Origin: Mycobacterium sp.
GTDB taxonomy: Bacteria > Actinomycetota > Actinomycetes > Mycobacteriales > Mycobacteriaceae
Direction of reading: 5' to 3'
DNA length: 64,000 nucleotides
NCBI RefSeq assembly: GCF_019247635.1
Contig: NZ_JAFBAR010000128.1
Location: 1 to 64,000 of the forward strand
Below, piece by piece: positions 26,114-34,699 of the stretch. The first letter of the stretch is position 1; each line of letters begins with the position of its first letter. The notes beneath the pieces are model-generated. The model saw nothing but the letters and a program-made list of their open reading frames with translations. It was not told where the DNA came from and ran no database searches. A program made the translations under genes and the position numbers.

Positions 26114-26922
26114 CGGCACTGCCAATCGGGCTTGCGCTTTTCGACGAAAGCCTTCGGCCCCTCCTGCGCGTCCTCGGTGCGCAATACGCGTTCGCGGAAT
26201 GTCTCGGCCAGGATCTCGGATTCGTGCAACGGCAGGTCCAGGCTCTTGAGGATGGCCAGGCGGGTTCCCCGGACCGCCAGCGGCGCATTGGAATTGACGA
26301 TTTCGGCGATCTCGCGGGCACGCTCCAAGAGTCGATCGTGCTCGACGATTTCGCTGATCAACCCGAGATCGAAGGCCCGCTGTGCGTTCATCCTTTCGTG
26401 CTTGCCCATCAACGCCATTCGCAGGGCGACCGACCGGGGCAGCACCTTGGCCAACCGCACCAACTCGCGCCCGGCTACTAGCCCGATGCTGACATGCGGA
26501 TCGAAAAACGTCGCCTGTTCGGATGCGATGACGATGTCGGACGTCGTGACCCAATCCAGGCCGGCGCCACAGCACAGCCCGTTGACGGCGGTCAACACCG
26601 GTTTGGCCATGGTGCGAAACGGGGGGGTGCCCTCCTGCGGGGCCTCCCACTGCTCGAACGTCGACAGATACGGCCGCTCGTAGATCACCTTGCCGTCGCC
26701 GGGTATGGCTTTGACGTCGGCACCGGTACAGAACGCGCGGCCGGTGCCGGTGACAATGGTCAACCACACCTTGTCGTCGTTCTCTGCCTCGTCGTAGGCG
26801 GCGCGTAGCTCGGTGATCATGCGTGGGCTCAGCGCGTTGAGGGCGTCTGGGCGATTCAGTGTGATGGTGGCGGTGTGCCCGTCGACCTCGTACTTGATGG
26901 TGGCGAACGAGTCAGTGGCCAT
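26110..26922 (-). CDS. Enoyl-CoA hydratase/isomerase (crotonase) family protein
   Basis: The product of 270 aa has ATITLNRPDALNALS, FCTGADVKA and GLCCGAGLDW. The hydratase glutamates are replaced by Asp (GAGLD) and His (FFDPHVSIG). It is closely similar in pattern to the downstream crotonase, suggesting duplication. ATG at 26922 has GGAAGG at 7-nt spacing; ATG at 26928 is too close to that site. Confidence 0.9.
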   Translation of the reverse strand: MATDSFATIKYEVDGHTATITLNRPDALNALSPRMITELRAAYDEAENDDKVWLTIVTGTGRAFCTGADVKAIPGDGKVIYERPYLSTFEQWEAPQEGTPPFRTMAKPVLTAVNGLCCGAGLDWVTTSDIVIASEQATFFDPHVSIGLVAGRELVRLAKVLPRSVALRMALMGKHERMNAQRAFDLGLISEIVEHDRLLERAREIAEIVNSNAPLAVRGTRLAILKSLDLPLHESEILAETFRERVLRTEDAQEGPKAFVEKRKPDWQCR

Positions 26923-26945
26923 CGGCATTCCTTCCTGCCTACGGG

Positions 26946-27803
26946 TCATCGACCCTCGAATTTCGGTGTGCGCCGGTCCCGAAAGGCTGCCAGGCCCTCC
27001 CTGAAATCGCTTGTTCGGCAGGATAATTCCAGGTTGAAGAGTTCTTGCGCCATCGACTGGCTCAGCGTTGTGTGCAGGCCGTTGTGCACGGCCTGCTTGG
27101 CCAGCCCGATCGCCACGGTCGGCCCGCTGGTCAGCTGCGCCAGCAGCTGCTCGACGGTGTCGTCGAACTCTGTCTGACTGGCGCTTTGGTGAATTAAACC
27201 CCAGTCGGCCGCCTCGGCGGCGGTGACTTTTTGGCCGAGCAGCAGCATTCGCCGGGCCCGGGCGAGCCCGATCAGGCGCGGCACCAGCCAGGTGGATCCG
27301 GAGTCCGGGCTGAACCCCCGGTCCACGAACGGTTCCCAGAACGTGGCGTCGGTGGCTGCCACGGTGAAGTCGGCGGCTAGCGCAAGATTGCAGCCCAGGC
27401 CGACGGCCCAGCCCCGCACGCCGCAGACCACCGGCAGCTGGATGGTGTGGACGAGTTCGATCACGCGGTGCGCGGCGTGGGGCACCCGCCGCACCAGATC
27501 CCCGGTTCGGGGTCGCTGGCCGTCGGGTTTGTTGGTGGCGATCCAATCGACGCCTGCGCAGAAGTCGGGTCCGGCGCCGCGGATGTGGATTGCGCGCAGC
27601 GAATCGTCGGCGGCGGCATCGGTCAACAGTTGGACGAGGGCGTCGATCATCAACTGACTCAACGAGTTACGCCGAGCTGGACGATCCAGCGTGATCCGCA
27701 GTACGTCGCCGTCACGGCAGGCCGCCACCGAACCGTCGACTCCGGCCGCCTCGGCCTCGTGGCTCACCCTGAAATCCGGCCTTTCTCCGCTACGGTTACC
27801 CAT
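26946..27803 (-). CDS. Enoyl-CoA hydratase/isomerase (crotonase) family protein
   Basis: The protein of up to 285 aa has RITLDRPARRNSLS, FCAGVDWI and GWAVGLGCNLALAAD; Asn and Phe stand at the two hydratase glutamate positions, with a GFSPDSGSTW segment typical of isomerase-like members. First gene of the minus-strand operon. The ATG at 27803 abuts TACTGT; if that is the -10 box the true start would be GTG at 27767 (273 aa). Confidence 0.88.
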   Translation of the reverse strand: MGNRSGERPDFRVSHEAEAAGVDGSVAACRDGDVLRITLDRPARRNSLSQLMIDALVQLLTDAAADDSLRAIHIRGAGPDFCAGVDWIATNKPDGQRPRTGDLVRRVPHAAHRVIELVHTIQLPVVCGVRGWAVGLGCNLALAADFTVAATDATFWEPFVDRGFSPDSGSTWLVPRLIGLARARRMLLLGQKVTAAEAADWGLIHQSASQTEFDDTVEQLLAQLTSGPTVAIGLAKQAVHNGLHTTLSQSMAQELFNLELSCRTSDFREGLAAFRDRRTPKFEGR

Positions 27804-27833
27804 ACAGTAGGCAATACGATTGCTACGGTGTAT
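27802..27833. promoter_or_regulatory. Palindromic operator in divergent promoter, contains the 19-bp motif
   Basis: ATACA (27802-27806) and TGTAT (27829-27833) close an imperfect 32-bp palindrome with GTAGGCAAT/ATTGCTAC inside. On the minus strand 27821-27803 reads AATCGTATTGCCTACTGTA, agreeing with the recurring motif at about 14 of 19 positions. It lies between the six-gene operon and the thioesterase-crotonase pair. Confidence 0.55.
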
Positions 27834-27910
27834 AAGTTAGCAAGGAAACCCTACCGGCGGAAACGGGCCGTTAGGAACCCGGGAAATCAGAGCAGAAATT
27901 GAGGCGAAGC

Positions 27911-28600
27911 ATGGCCGAGGGCCCAAGCCCCGAGACTCCCGGTGACCGCAAGTTCGGCGAGACGCCACTGGCCCAGACCGTCGCCGCGGCGGGCGCGATA
28001 CGGCGTCTCAGCTCACTTCTCGTTTCGTTGGAGCAACCCCACCCGACGGTGGACTCGATGCTGGCCAAGTTCGCCGAATGGGAAGGCGAACTTAGTGCCG
28101 CGGCTCCTCGGGACAGCGCGCCGCGCATCGGCGTGGCCGGCCAGGATTGTCCGGACCATCGCCGGGTCTATCTCAACCACGCGACCGACATCGGCGCGTA
28201 CAACCCGTGTTTTCCCGAATACCGGTTCGATCACCTCGACGCCGAGAACGCCTCCGGCCGGGTTGCCTTCCCTTTGGTGTATGAAGGGCCGCCGGGTCTG
28301 GTGCACGGCGGTTTCCTGGGTGTCTTCTTCGACTGCGTGATCCAGCACCACAACTGCGTCATCGGGTTGTCCGGCAAGACGCGATCACTGACCGTGACCT
28401 TTCGCCGGCCGACCCCGCTAGTTACCGAGCTGCGTTTCGATATCGCGCGGACGCGGGTGGAACGCGGTATCGCCGCGACGGCGCGGCTACTGCTCGACGG
28501 CGAAGTGCTCTGCACCGGCGAGGTCGAGACGTTGGCCTCTCCGCCGCAGCAGCTGGCCGGACACCAGTTCGGCAGGCGCAGAACGGAGGCCGACGCATGA
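27911..28600 (+). CDS. Hotdog-fold thioesterase, PaaI-like
   Basis: The 229-aa protein has the hotdog signature GPPGLVHGGFLGVFFD (about residues 115-135), as in acyl-CoA thioesterases that release CoA from dead-end intermediates. The N-terminal 70 residues are helical and variable. ATG at 27911 follows GAGGCGAAG. Overlaps the next crotonase start as ATGA, so both are one operon divergent from the ligase operon. Confidence 0.82.
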   Translation: MAEGPSPETPGDRKFGETPLAQTVAAAGAIRRLSSLLVSLEQPHPTVDSMLAKFAEWEGELSAAAPRDSAPRIGVAGQDCPDHRRVYLNHATDIGAYNPCFPEYRFDHLDAENASGRVAFPLVYEGPPGLVHGGFLGVFFDCVIQHHNCVIGLSGKTRSLTVTFRRPTPLVTELRFDIARTRVERGIAATARLLLDGEVLCTGEVETLASPPQQLAGHQFGRRRTEADA

Positions 28601-29475
28601 CCGCTTCGGATGACCGGGTGCTCTTCGACGTCGATCCAGAGCGGCGGATCGCCACCATCACGTTCAACAACCCCGCGCAGCGAAACTCGTATGACGCCGC
28701 CATGCGCGACGCCGTCGCCCGCTGTCTGGACCGCGTTGCCGAGGACGACGATCTCAGCGTGGTGCTGCTGCGCGGGGCAGATGGTGTCTTCAGCACCGGG
28801 GCCGACATGAACAATGCCTACGGTTGGTATGGCGGGTCCGGCGAACAGACCGAGCAGCGCCGACCCAGTCAGCGCCGGCGGCTTACGGTGGACCGCAAGT
28901 CATTTGGCTTCTACCACAACTTCATGGGCTTTCCCAAGGTGACGGTGGGACAGATCGAAGGGTACGCGCTGGGCGGCGGTTTCGAGTTGGCGCTGATGAC
29001 CGACATCTCCGTCGTCGCCCGCGACACGAAAATCGGTATGCCGGCGACGCGATTCCTCGGGCCCGCGCTCGGGAGCCTGCACATGTTCTTCCATCGCTTG
29101 GGACCGGTGCAGGCGCGGCGGCTGTTGCTGACCGGCGACATCGTCGAAGCGGGCGAACTCGAGCATCTCGGAATCTTCACCGAGACTTGCGATCCCGGCT
29201 CGGTCGCGGCGCGCGCGGGGTACTGGGCCGAGAAGGCCGCGAAGATGCCGGCCGACGGTGTCGTCATCGCCAAGGAGGCATTCCGACTGGTTGAGCAGAC
29301 CCAGGCCTACCAGGGCGAGGAAGTCGCGAGTTACCTGTTCCACGCGTTTGGCACCAACCTGCAGTTCGCGCGGGGCGAATTCAATTTCGTCAAAACGCGC
29401 GCGCAGCACGGAACCAAGGAAGCGTTCCGGCTGCGCGACGAACACTTCCACGTGCCAGAACCGCCCGGAAGTTAA
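28597..29475 (+). CDS. Enoyl-CoA hydratase/isomerase (crotonase) family protein
   Basis: The protein has 292 aa with ATITFNNPAQRNSYD, FSTGADMN and GYALGGGFELALMTD. The first catalytic glutamate (GGGFE) is kept, but the second position is Ala (IGMPATRFLG). Coupled to the thioesterase by ATGA overlap. Confidence 0.9.
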   Translation: MTASDDRVLFDVDPERRIATITFNNPAQRNSYDAAMRDAVARCLDRVAEDDDLSVVLLRGADGVFSTGADMNNAYGWYGGSGEQTEQRRPSQRRRLTVDRKSFGFYHNFMGFPKVTVGQIEGYALGGGFELALMTDISVVARDTKIGMPATRFLGPALGSLHMFFHRLGPVQARRLLLTGDIVEAGELEHLGIFTETCDPGSVAARAGYWAEKAAKMPADGVVIAKEAFRLVEQTQAYQGEEVASYLFHAFGTNLQFARGEFNFVKTRAQHGTKEAFRLRDEHFHVPEPPGS

Positions 29476-29506
29476 GTAAGAAGTCGATCCAGGGGACTAT
29501 CGTGCG

Positions 29507-30289
29507 CTAACGCGCCGCGCCCCGGCCGCGCTGAGCCGTCGACGTGGTGGCCTTGCGTTGCCCCGACGGCGTCGACTTCGTGGCTTTCGTGCCCTCGTCG
29601 ATCAACCGTCCGGCGTGGTCGAGGATGCAATCGAGGCCGTATTCGAAGTTGGTCTCGTCCGGCGCCCCGATGCGGTGGCCTTTTCCGGTCACCTGCGCGA
29701 TCAGCGGAGTGGCTTGGGGATCGATGGCCACCGCGTCGTCGATCGCTCGCGGCCCGGTCTCCGAAGACTGGTTCTTCTCGTAGAGCCGCTGCAACACGAC
29801 AGAGCCGCGCACGTGCACCGAAACCGCGGAGTAGGTGTCGAAGGCATCCTCGGGGGACAGCCCGGCCTCCACCAGGTTTGAGATAGCCCGCTCCATCTCC
29901 TGAGCACCAAGGCGCGCCGCGCGAGGACTAAGCGCGGCGCGAATCAGAATCAGGTCGCACAGTATTGGGTTGCCCATGAACGTCTTACGCATCGAGCGGG
30001 CATGGTTGCGCAACGTCTCGCGCCAGTCGCTGGCTTCCACATACGGGGTGGCAAACACGTACTTGCTCAAGGCGCGGTCGGTCATCGCATTGAGCAGGTC
30101 GTCCTTCTTGCGGAAGTACCAATAGATGCTGGTGACGCCTACGCCCAAGTGTTTGCCGAGCAGCGGCATGCTCAGGTTGTCTATCGATACCTGCTCGGCG
30201 AGTTCGAAAGCGCCGCTGATGATGTCATCAGGATTGATGGAACCGCGTTCGCGTCGCGGACGCTTCTCGGCGGTTGCCTGCTTTGCCAC
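29507..30289 (-). CDS. TetR family transcriptional regulator
   Basis: The 260-aa protein has an N-terminal HTH (about residues 20-65: IISGAFELAEQVSIDNLSMPLLGKHLGVG followed by SIYWYFRKKDDLL) and a larger than average C-terminal ligand domain. GTG at 30289 has GGAGG 8 nt upstream and is preferred to ATG at 30304, which has none. A 19-bp motif lies in its divergent promoter region at 30520-30538, so it is a candidate regulator of that motif. The tail is Lys/Thr/Arg-rich. Confidence 0.9.
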   Translation of the reverse strand: MAKQATAEKRPRRERGSINPDDIISGAFELAEQVSIDNLSMPLLGKHLGVGVTSIYWYFRKKDDLLNAMTDRALSKYVFATPYVEASDWRETLRNHARSMRKTFMGNPILCDLILIRAALSPRAARLGAQEMERAISNLVEAGLSPEDAFDTYSAVSVHVRGSVVLQRLYEKNQSSETGPRAIDDAVAIDPQATPLIAQVTGKGHRIGAPDETNFEYGLDCILDHAGRLIDEGTKATKSTPSGQRKATTSTAQRGRGAAR

Positions 30290-30519
30290 TACGGGCACCT
30301 CCATCAGGATATGGCCGGCGTTCGCGGTTGGGGGAACCGTGCCGCCGGTGGCAACGAATCTACCGGCAGTTCCGCTCTGACCTGCGTATACGTGCGCGTG
30401 TCGGCGCTGCGCTGTGCCCATCAACCTTAACGGTGGCCACGTGGTCGCATACGTGAACGGCCGTGCGGCACCGCCGGCCGGGGGTTCTAAATGTCGATTT
30501 CATACGGTTCATCGTCTGC

Positions 30520-30538
30520 TACTGTAATACCTATCGTA
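30520..30538. promoter_or_regulatory. 19-bp operator-like site between tetR and the dihydrodipicolinate synthase-like gene
   Basis: TACTGTAATACCTATCGTA agrees with the recurring catabolic motif; a one-base-indel variant of the same sequence occurs inverted at 32554-32572. The 423-bp gap 30290-30712 otherwise has no convincing gene; two short frames at 30463-30697 lack a ribosome site and family features. Confidence 0.5.
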
Positions 30539-30712
30539 GGCTTTTTGATAACCATCACTTGTTTTGGAAGCAGAGCAGTTTTCGCAGGGGAGATCGGACC
30601 GCTCGCCGCGTTCCTCGCCTCGCGGCGCAACTCCTGGATGACCGGAGCCAAACGGCGGTTCGGGTCTCGACTTGAGTTCTCGAAAAGTATTGTCTGACAG
30701 AAGGAGTGCGCT

Positions 30713-31720
30713 GTGGCGACGGCGGCGGAGGCGCGTATTTGGGCGCGCGATGCGTTAAGAGGAATCGGCGACTCCCTCTATACACCGTTCTGTGGTGAGG
30801 ACGGAGACGACATCGACTGGGATGCCTACCGGACCTTGGTGCGCTACTGCGTCGGCGATCTGGGACACCCAATGTTGTGGTGTACCAGCGGAATCGCTGA
30901 GTTCTGGTCCTTGACCCTCGACGAGCGCAAGCGGTTGCTGGAGGTCGCGATCGAGGAGGCGCGCGGCGCCAATCCGGACGTCGTCATCCAGGCCTGCACG
31001 GCGGCCATGTCCGCTAAGGATTGCGTGGACCTGACGCTGCACGCGCAGCGGGCGGGCGCCGACATCGCGTATATCCAAACGCCGATGATGGAGGCGCACG
31101 GTGGCGAAGGCGTGCTCAGCTTCTTCAAATACGTGGCCGCGCGCACGGACATCGCGCTAGGCATGTTCAATTCCCCGTCCTCCGGCTATGTGCTCACACC
31201 CGCCGAAGGCGCGCGGATCTACGACGAGGTGCCCGCAGTCTGTGCCACCAAGGAGGGCGCGTTCCGGCCGGAGAGCAGCCGGCTGCTGCACCAGCTGGCG
31301 CCCGGTCTGGTGCTCTGGGAATGCGACAGGACGGTATATCGCGCCGGTTGGTTACGCGATGGAATCGTGTGCCCGGCCCAGTTGGGCACCGCGGCCTATC
31401 TGTTGGAGACGCCGCAACGGCGACTGTTTTCCCGGTACTGGGATCTCATTCTGGAGCACAAACTCATCGAGGCGATGGACTACGGGCGCGATTCCGGTCT
31501 GGACGAGTTCGACATGGACGTGGGACCGTGGCGGACCTGCTACCCCGGGCGACCGGATTACTTCACCCACTGGGGAGGTGCGTTCAAGTACGCCGCGTCG
31601 CTGCTGGGTCTGCCCATCGGTTCGTATCCGCATTCCCGGCCGCCGCAGGCGCAATTGCCACCCGAGGCTAAGACCCAGATCGAGAGCGCTTACCGCAAGG
31701 TCGGGCTGATAGATTCGTAA
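30713..31720 (+). CDS. Dihydrodipicolinate synthase/N-acetylneuraminate lyase family protein
   Basis: The 335-aa TIM-barrel class I aldolase has the Schiff-base lysine in VCATKEGAF (about residue 180) and YIQTPMM on the preceding strand. Family enzymes cleave or form C-C bonds next to a ketoacid; in a catabolic cluster it may be a hydratase-aldolase or retro-aldolase rather than lysine-pathway DapA. GTG at 30713 follows AGAAGGAG. Confidence 0.85.
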   Translation: MATAAEARIWARDALRGIGDSLYTPFCGEDGDDIDWDAYRTLVRYCVGDLGHPMLWCTSGIAEFWSLTLDERKRLLEVAIEEARGANPDVVIQACTAAMSAKDCVDLTLHAQRAGADIAYIQTPMMEAHGGEGVLSFFKYVAARTDIALGMFNSPSSGYVLTPAEGARIYDEVPAVCATKEGAFRPESSRLLHQLAPGLVLWECDRTVYRAGWLRDGIVCPAQLGTAAYLLETPQRRLFSRYWDLILEHKLIEAMDYGRDSGLDEFDMDVGPWRTCYPGRPDYFTHWGGAFKYAASLLGLPIGSYPHSRPPQAQLPPEAKTQIESAYRKVGLIDS

Positions 31721-31751
31721 CCGCGCCTGAAAACGCGTGCCACACAGCCGA

Positions 31752-32009
31752 TTACGCCTGAAACCCAGGCTGCCCTGAGTCGGGCGGACGGGCTGCCCCG
31801 CCGTCGGCGTGGTCCATTGGCTCGGCGCGGGTGAGGCGATGACGCGCCCACAGCGCGAGACCCGTCGCTCCGCCAATCAGTGCCGCCCAGAACAGGATCT
31901 GAGCCAGCGTCAGCGCCAATTCTGTGCGCAGCAGCGCGATGCGCGCCTGACGCGCGCGGTGCACAAGGGCCTTAGTGGTATCCACCCTGTTCGTTCCTTG
32001 TTCGTTCAT
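31752..32009 (-). CDS. Small membrane protein (85 aa)
   Basis: A basic N-terminal helix (RARQARIALLRTEL) precedes one hydrophobic segment (TLAQILFWAALIGGATGLAL) and a charged tail. No family recognised. ATG at 32009 follows a GGGG stretch. Convergent with the preceding lyase gene. Confidence 0.55.
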   Translation of the reverse strand: MNEQGTNRVDTTKALVHRARQARIALLRTELALTLAQILFWAALIGGATGLALWARHRLTRAEPMDHADGGAARPPDSGQPGFQA

Positions 32010-32175
32010 CCCCGGCAGGAAAATCATTTGATGCGGTCTGCTATTCGGTACCCGGGCATGCTGCGCTGAAACACTGCGGATCCGACCAGCGCCGCGGTGC
32101 GCTCCCTCTTGGATTACTCACGCGGGAAACGGGCATTCGGATAACCAACACGGGCCGTAACTGGAAAGGAAAGAA

Positions 32176-32448
32176 ATGCTCACTTTGAGTGTCATTGGCT
32201 GGATCATTATCGGTGGTCTGGCCGGTTGGATTGGCAGCAAGATCATGGGAACCGACGGGCAGATGGGTCTCGTTCTCAACATCGTGGTCGGCGTCGTCGG
32301 GGGACTGATAGGCGGTTTTCTGCTGCGGGGCTTCGGCGTGAACGTGGCCGGCGCCGGTCTGTTGTTTTCGTTCCTGACCTGTCTACTGGGTGCGGTGATT
32401 CTGCTGGCGATCGTCAAGCTCGTCACTCGGCGGCGGGTCTCTCGGTAG
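32176..32448 (+). CDS. GlsB/YeaQ/YmgE family stress-type membrane protein
   Basis: The 90-aa hydrophobic protein has three transmembrane segments rich in glycine (IGWIIIGGLAGWIGSKIMG, VVGVVGGLIGGFLLRGFG, LLGAVILLAIVKLV). The pattern matches the transglycosylase-associated protein family, often stress-induced. ATG at 32176 has GGAAAGGAAAG upstream. Confidence 0.85.
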   Translation: MLTLSVIGWIIIGGLAGWIGSKIMGTDGQMGLVLNIVVGVVGGLIGGFLLRGFGVNVAGAGLLFSFLTCLLGAVILLAIVKLVTRRRVSR

Positions 32449-32553
32449 GGGCTTGACAGCCGGTTACTACGGACGGTGATGACGCCCGTCCGGTAGGCGG
32501 AATCGCCACGTCGTCCAGGCTCTGTAGCCCTCTCGGGCAGTTGTGGAATGCAG

Positions 32554-32572
32554 TACCGATAGGTATACAGTA
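32554..32572. promoter_or_regulatory. 19-bp operator-like site upstream of crotonase 32629
   Basis: TACCGATAGGTATACAGTA matches the recurring motif with TAC and CAGTA ends. It is nearly the same sequence as the reverse of 30520-30538. It lies about 57 bp before the crotonase start. Confidence 0.5.
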
Positions 32573-32628
32573 TGGGTACATAATCTCTCGCTCACGCCCC
32601 TGTATCCGCACGCCGCGAGGAGTTGCCG

Positions 32629-33465
32629 ATGACCATCGCTGACGCCGAAGACGCGGTGCTGTACGAGGCCACCGCCACCGGTGTCGCGATCGTGACGCTC
32701 AATCGTCCTGAGCGACTCAACGCGTGGGGTCCTGATATGGCGCCCGCCTTTTACGCGGCGATCGATCAGGCCGAACAGGACCCGGCCATTCGGGTGATCG
32801 TGCTGACCGGCCGGGGTCGCGCCTTTTGTGCCGGCGCCCATCTTGGCTCGTCCGGTTCGGCCGGCGGCGTCGGCGAATCGTTGGAGGACGCCGGTCAGAA
32901 GAGCATCGCGGATCTGGTCGGCGAACGCCCGCCGCATTTCGTGACGGAGTTGCGCAAGCCCGTCATCGCCGCCATCAACGGCGCCTGCGTCGGCATCGGT
33001 CTGGCTCAGGCGCTGATGTGTGACGTCCGGTTCGCCGCCGCCGGGGCCAAGTTCGCCGCGGTGTTCGCCCGCCGCGGACTGATCGCCGAATTTGGCATCT
33101 CGTGGATCCTTCCGCGCCTGACCGGTTTGGGCGTCGCCCTCGACCTGTTGCTGAGCGGACGCACCTTTCTTGCCGACGAGGCCGCACAACTCGGGCTCGT
33201 CAAGGAAGTTGTGGTGCCCGAAGACCTGATGACGCGCGTGCTCGACTACGCCGAGGATATTGCCCAAAACTGTTCTCCCACTGCGATGGCGGTGATCAAG
33301 CGGCAGGCGTACAGGGACGCCAATCGCGATGTCGCAGCGGCTACCGCCGATGCCGAAGCGCTGATGTGGGCGGCGCTGCCACGGCCGGACGTCATCGAGG
33401 GAATCATCAGCTTTTTGCAGAAGCGGCAACCGCAGTTTCCCTCGCTCACTGCATCTGACGCGTAA
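32629..33465 (+). CDS. Enoyl-CoA hydratase/isomerase (crotonase) family protein
   Basis: The protein has 278 aa with AIVTLNRPERLNAWG, FCAGAHLG and GACVGIGLAQALMCD. Ala and Phe replace the hydratase glutamates, with RRGLIAEFGISW downstream. ATG at 32629 follows GAGGAG. First gene of the plus-strand cluster leading to the amidohydrolase. Confidence 0.9.
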   Translation: MTIADAEDAVLYEATATGVAIVTLNRPERLNAWGPDMAPAFYAAIDQAEQDPAIRVIVLTGRGRAFCAGAHLGSSGSAGGVGESLEDAGQKSIADLVGERPPHFVTELRKPVIAAINGACVGIGLAQALMCDVRFAAAGAKFAAVFARRGLIAEFGISWILPRLTGLGVALDLLLSGRTFLADEAAQLGLVKEVVVPEDLMTRVLDYAEDIAQNCSPTAMAVIKRQAYRDANRDVAAATADAEALMWAALPRPDVIEGIISFLQKRQPQFPSLTASDA

Positions 33466-33490
33466 CGGCCTTGGGTACTGGAAAGGAAGA

Positions 33491-34699
33491 ATGATGGGGA
33501 ACTTGACTTATAAGGCGATCGATGTCGACAACCATTACTACGAATCGTTAGACGCCTTCACCCGGCATCTGGACAAAAGGTTCCGCAAACGTGGCGTGCA
33601 GATGGTCAGCGACGGCAAGCACACCACGGCGATCATCGGCGACCGGGTGAACCGCTTCATCCCCAACCCGACCTTCGATCCGATCATCGTGCCCGGCTGC
33701 CTGGACCTGCTCTTCCGCGGCGAGATTCCCGAAGGCGTGGACCCCGCGTCACTGATGAAGGTCGAGGAGCTCGAGCTTCGGCCCGAATACCAGAACCGCG
33801 ATGCCCGGGCCGCGGTAGTCGAAACCCAGGGAATCGAAACGATTTTCCTGTTCCCGACCTTCGGTTGCGGGGTCGAAGAGGCGCTCAAGGGTGACGTCGA
33901 GGCGACCATGGCCTCGCTGCACGCCTTCAATCTGTGGCTCGACGAGGACTGGGGCTTCGACCGGCCCGACCATCGGATCTTATCGGCGCCGATGATCTCG
34001 CTGGCCGATCCCGAGAAGGCGGTCGAGGAAATCGATTTCGTGCTCGACCGCGGCGCGCGGATGGTGCACGTGCGGCCCGCCCCGGTGCCCGGAATCCCGA
34101 AGAACCGCTCGCTGGGGCACCGCTCGCACGATCCGGTCTGGGCCCGCCTGGCCGAAGCCAACATCCCCGTCGCGTTCCATCTCGGCGACAGCGGCTATCT
34201 GAAGATCGCCGCCATGTGGGGCGGTAAGGAAACCTTCGAGCCGTTCTCCGCGCCTCCCGACCCGCTCGACAAGATCCTCGTCGACGACCGCGCGATCCAC
34301 GACACCATGGCGTCGCTGATTGTGCACGGAGTCTTCGATCGCCATCCCAAGCTGCGGGTCGCCAGCATCGAGAACGGCTCCGATTGGGTACATCGACTGA
34401 TCAAGCGGTTGAAGAAGCTGGCCAACCAGCATCCGCGTGCGTTCCCCAACGACCCTCAAGACACGCTTCGCGAGCACGTGTGGGTGGCGCCGTACTACGA
34501 GGAGGATGTCGCGCAGTTGGCCGACATGATCGGTGTCGAGCGCGTCCTGTTCGGTTCGGACTGGCCGCATGGTGAGGGCCTGCTGTCGCCGCTGTCCTAC
34601 ACCGAGGAGCTGACCGCATTCAGCGACGAGGACGTCCGAAAGATCATGCGCGACAACGCCTTGGACTTCCTGGGCGTCACGGTGGCTTCCGTTGCCTGA
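33491..34699 (+). CDS. Amidohydrolase family 2 (metal-dependent hydrolase/decarboxylase) protein
   Basis: This 402-aa TIM-barrel protein has AIDVDNHYYE near the N-terminus, a barrel histidine in AFHLGDSGY and the C-terminal metal aspartate in FGSDWPHGEG. The subfamily includes ACMSD-type decarboxylases and ring-opening hydrolases. ATG at 33491 (or 33494) follows GGAAAGGAAG. It overlaps the fadD gene by 8 nt. Confidence 0.87.
   Translation: MMGNLTYKAIDVDNHYYESLDAFTRHLDKRFRKRGVQMVSDGKHTTAIIGDRVNRFIPNPTFDPIIVPGCLDLLFRGEIPEGVDPASLMKVEELELRPEYQNRDARAAVVETQGIETIFLFPTFGCGVEEALKGDVEATMASLHAFNLWLDEDWGFDRPDHRILSAPMISLADPEKAVEEIDFVLDRGARMVHVRPAPVPGIPKNRSLGHRSHDPVWARLAEANIPVAFHLGDSGYLKIAAMWGGKETFEPFSAPPDPLDKILVDDRAIHDTMASLIVHGVFDRHPKLRVASIENGSDWVHRLIKRLKKLANQHPRAFPNDPQDTLREHVWVAPYYEEDVAQLADMIGVERVLFGSDWPHGEGLLSPLSYTEELTAFSDEDVRKIMRDNALDFLGVTVASVA

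Noticed and set aside
30463..30697. Two overlapping small plus-strand frames upstream of the lyase gene
   Set aside because: No ribosome site, no family, and one covers the operator-like site at 30520.
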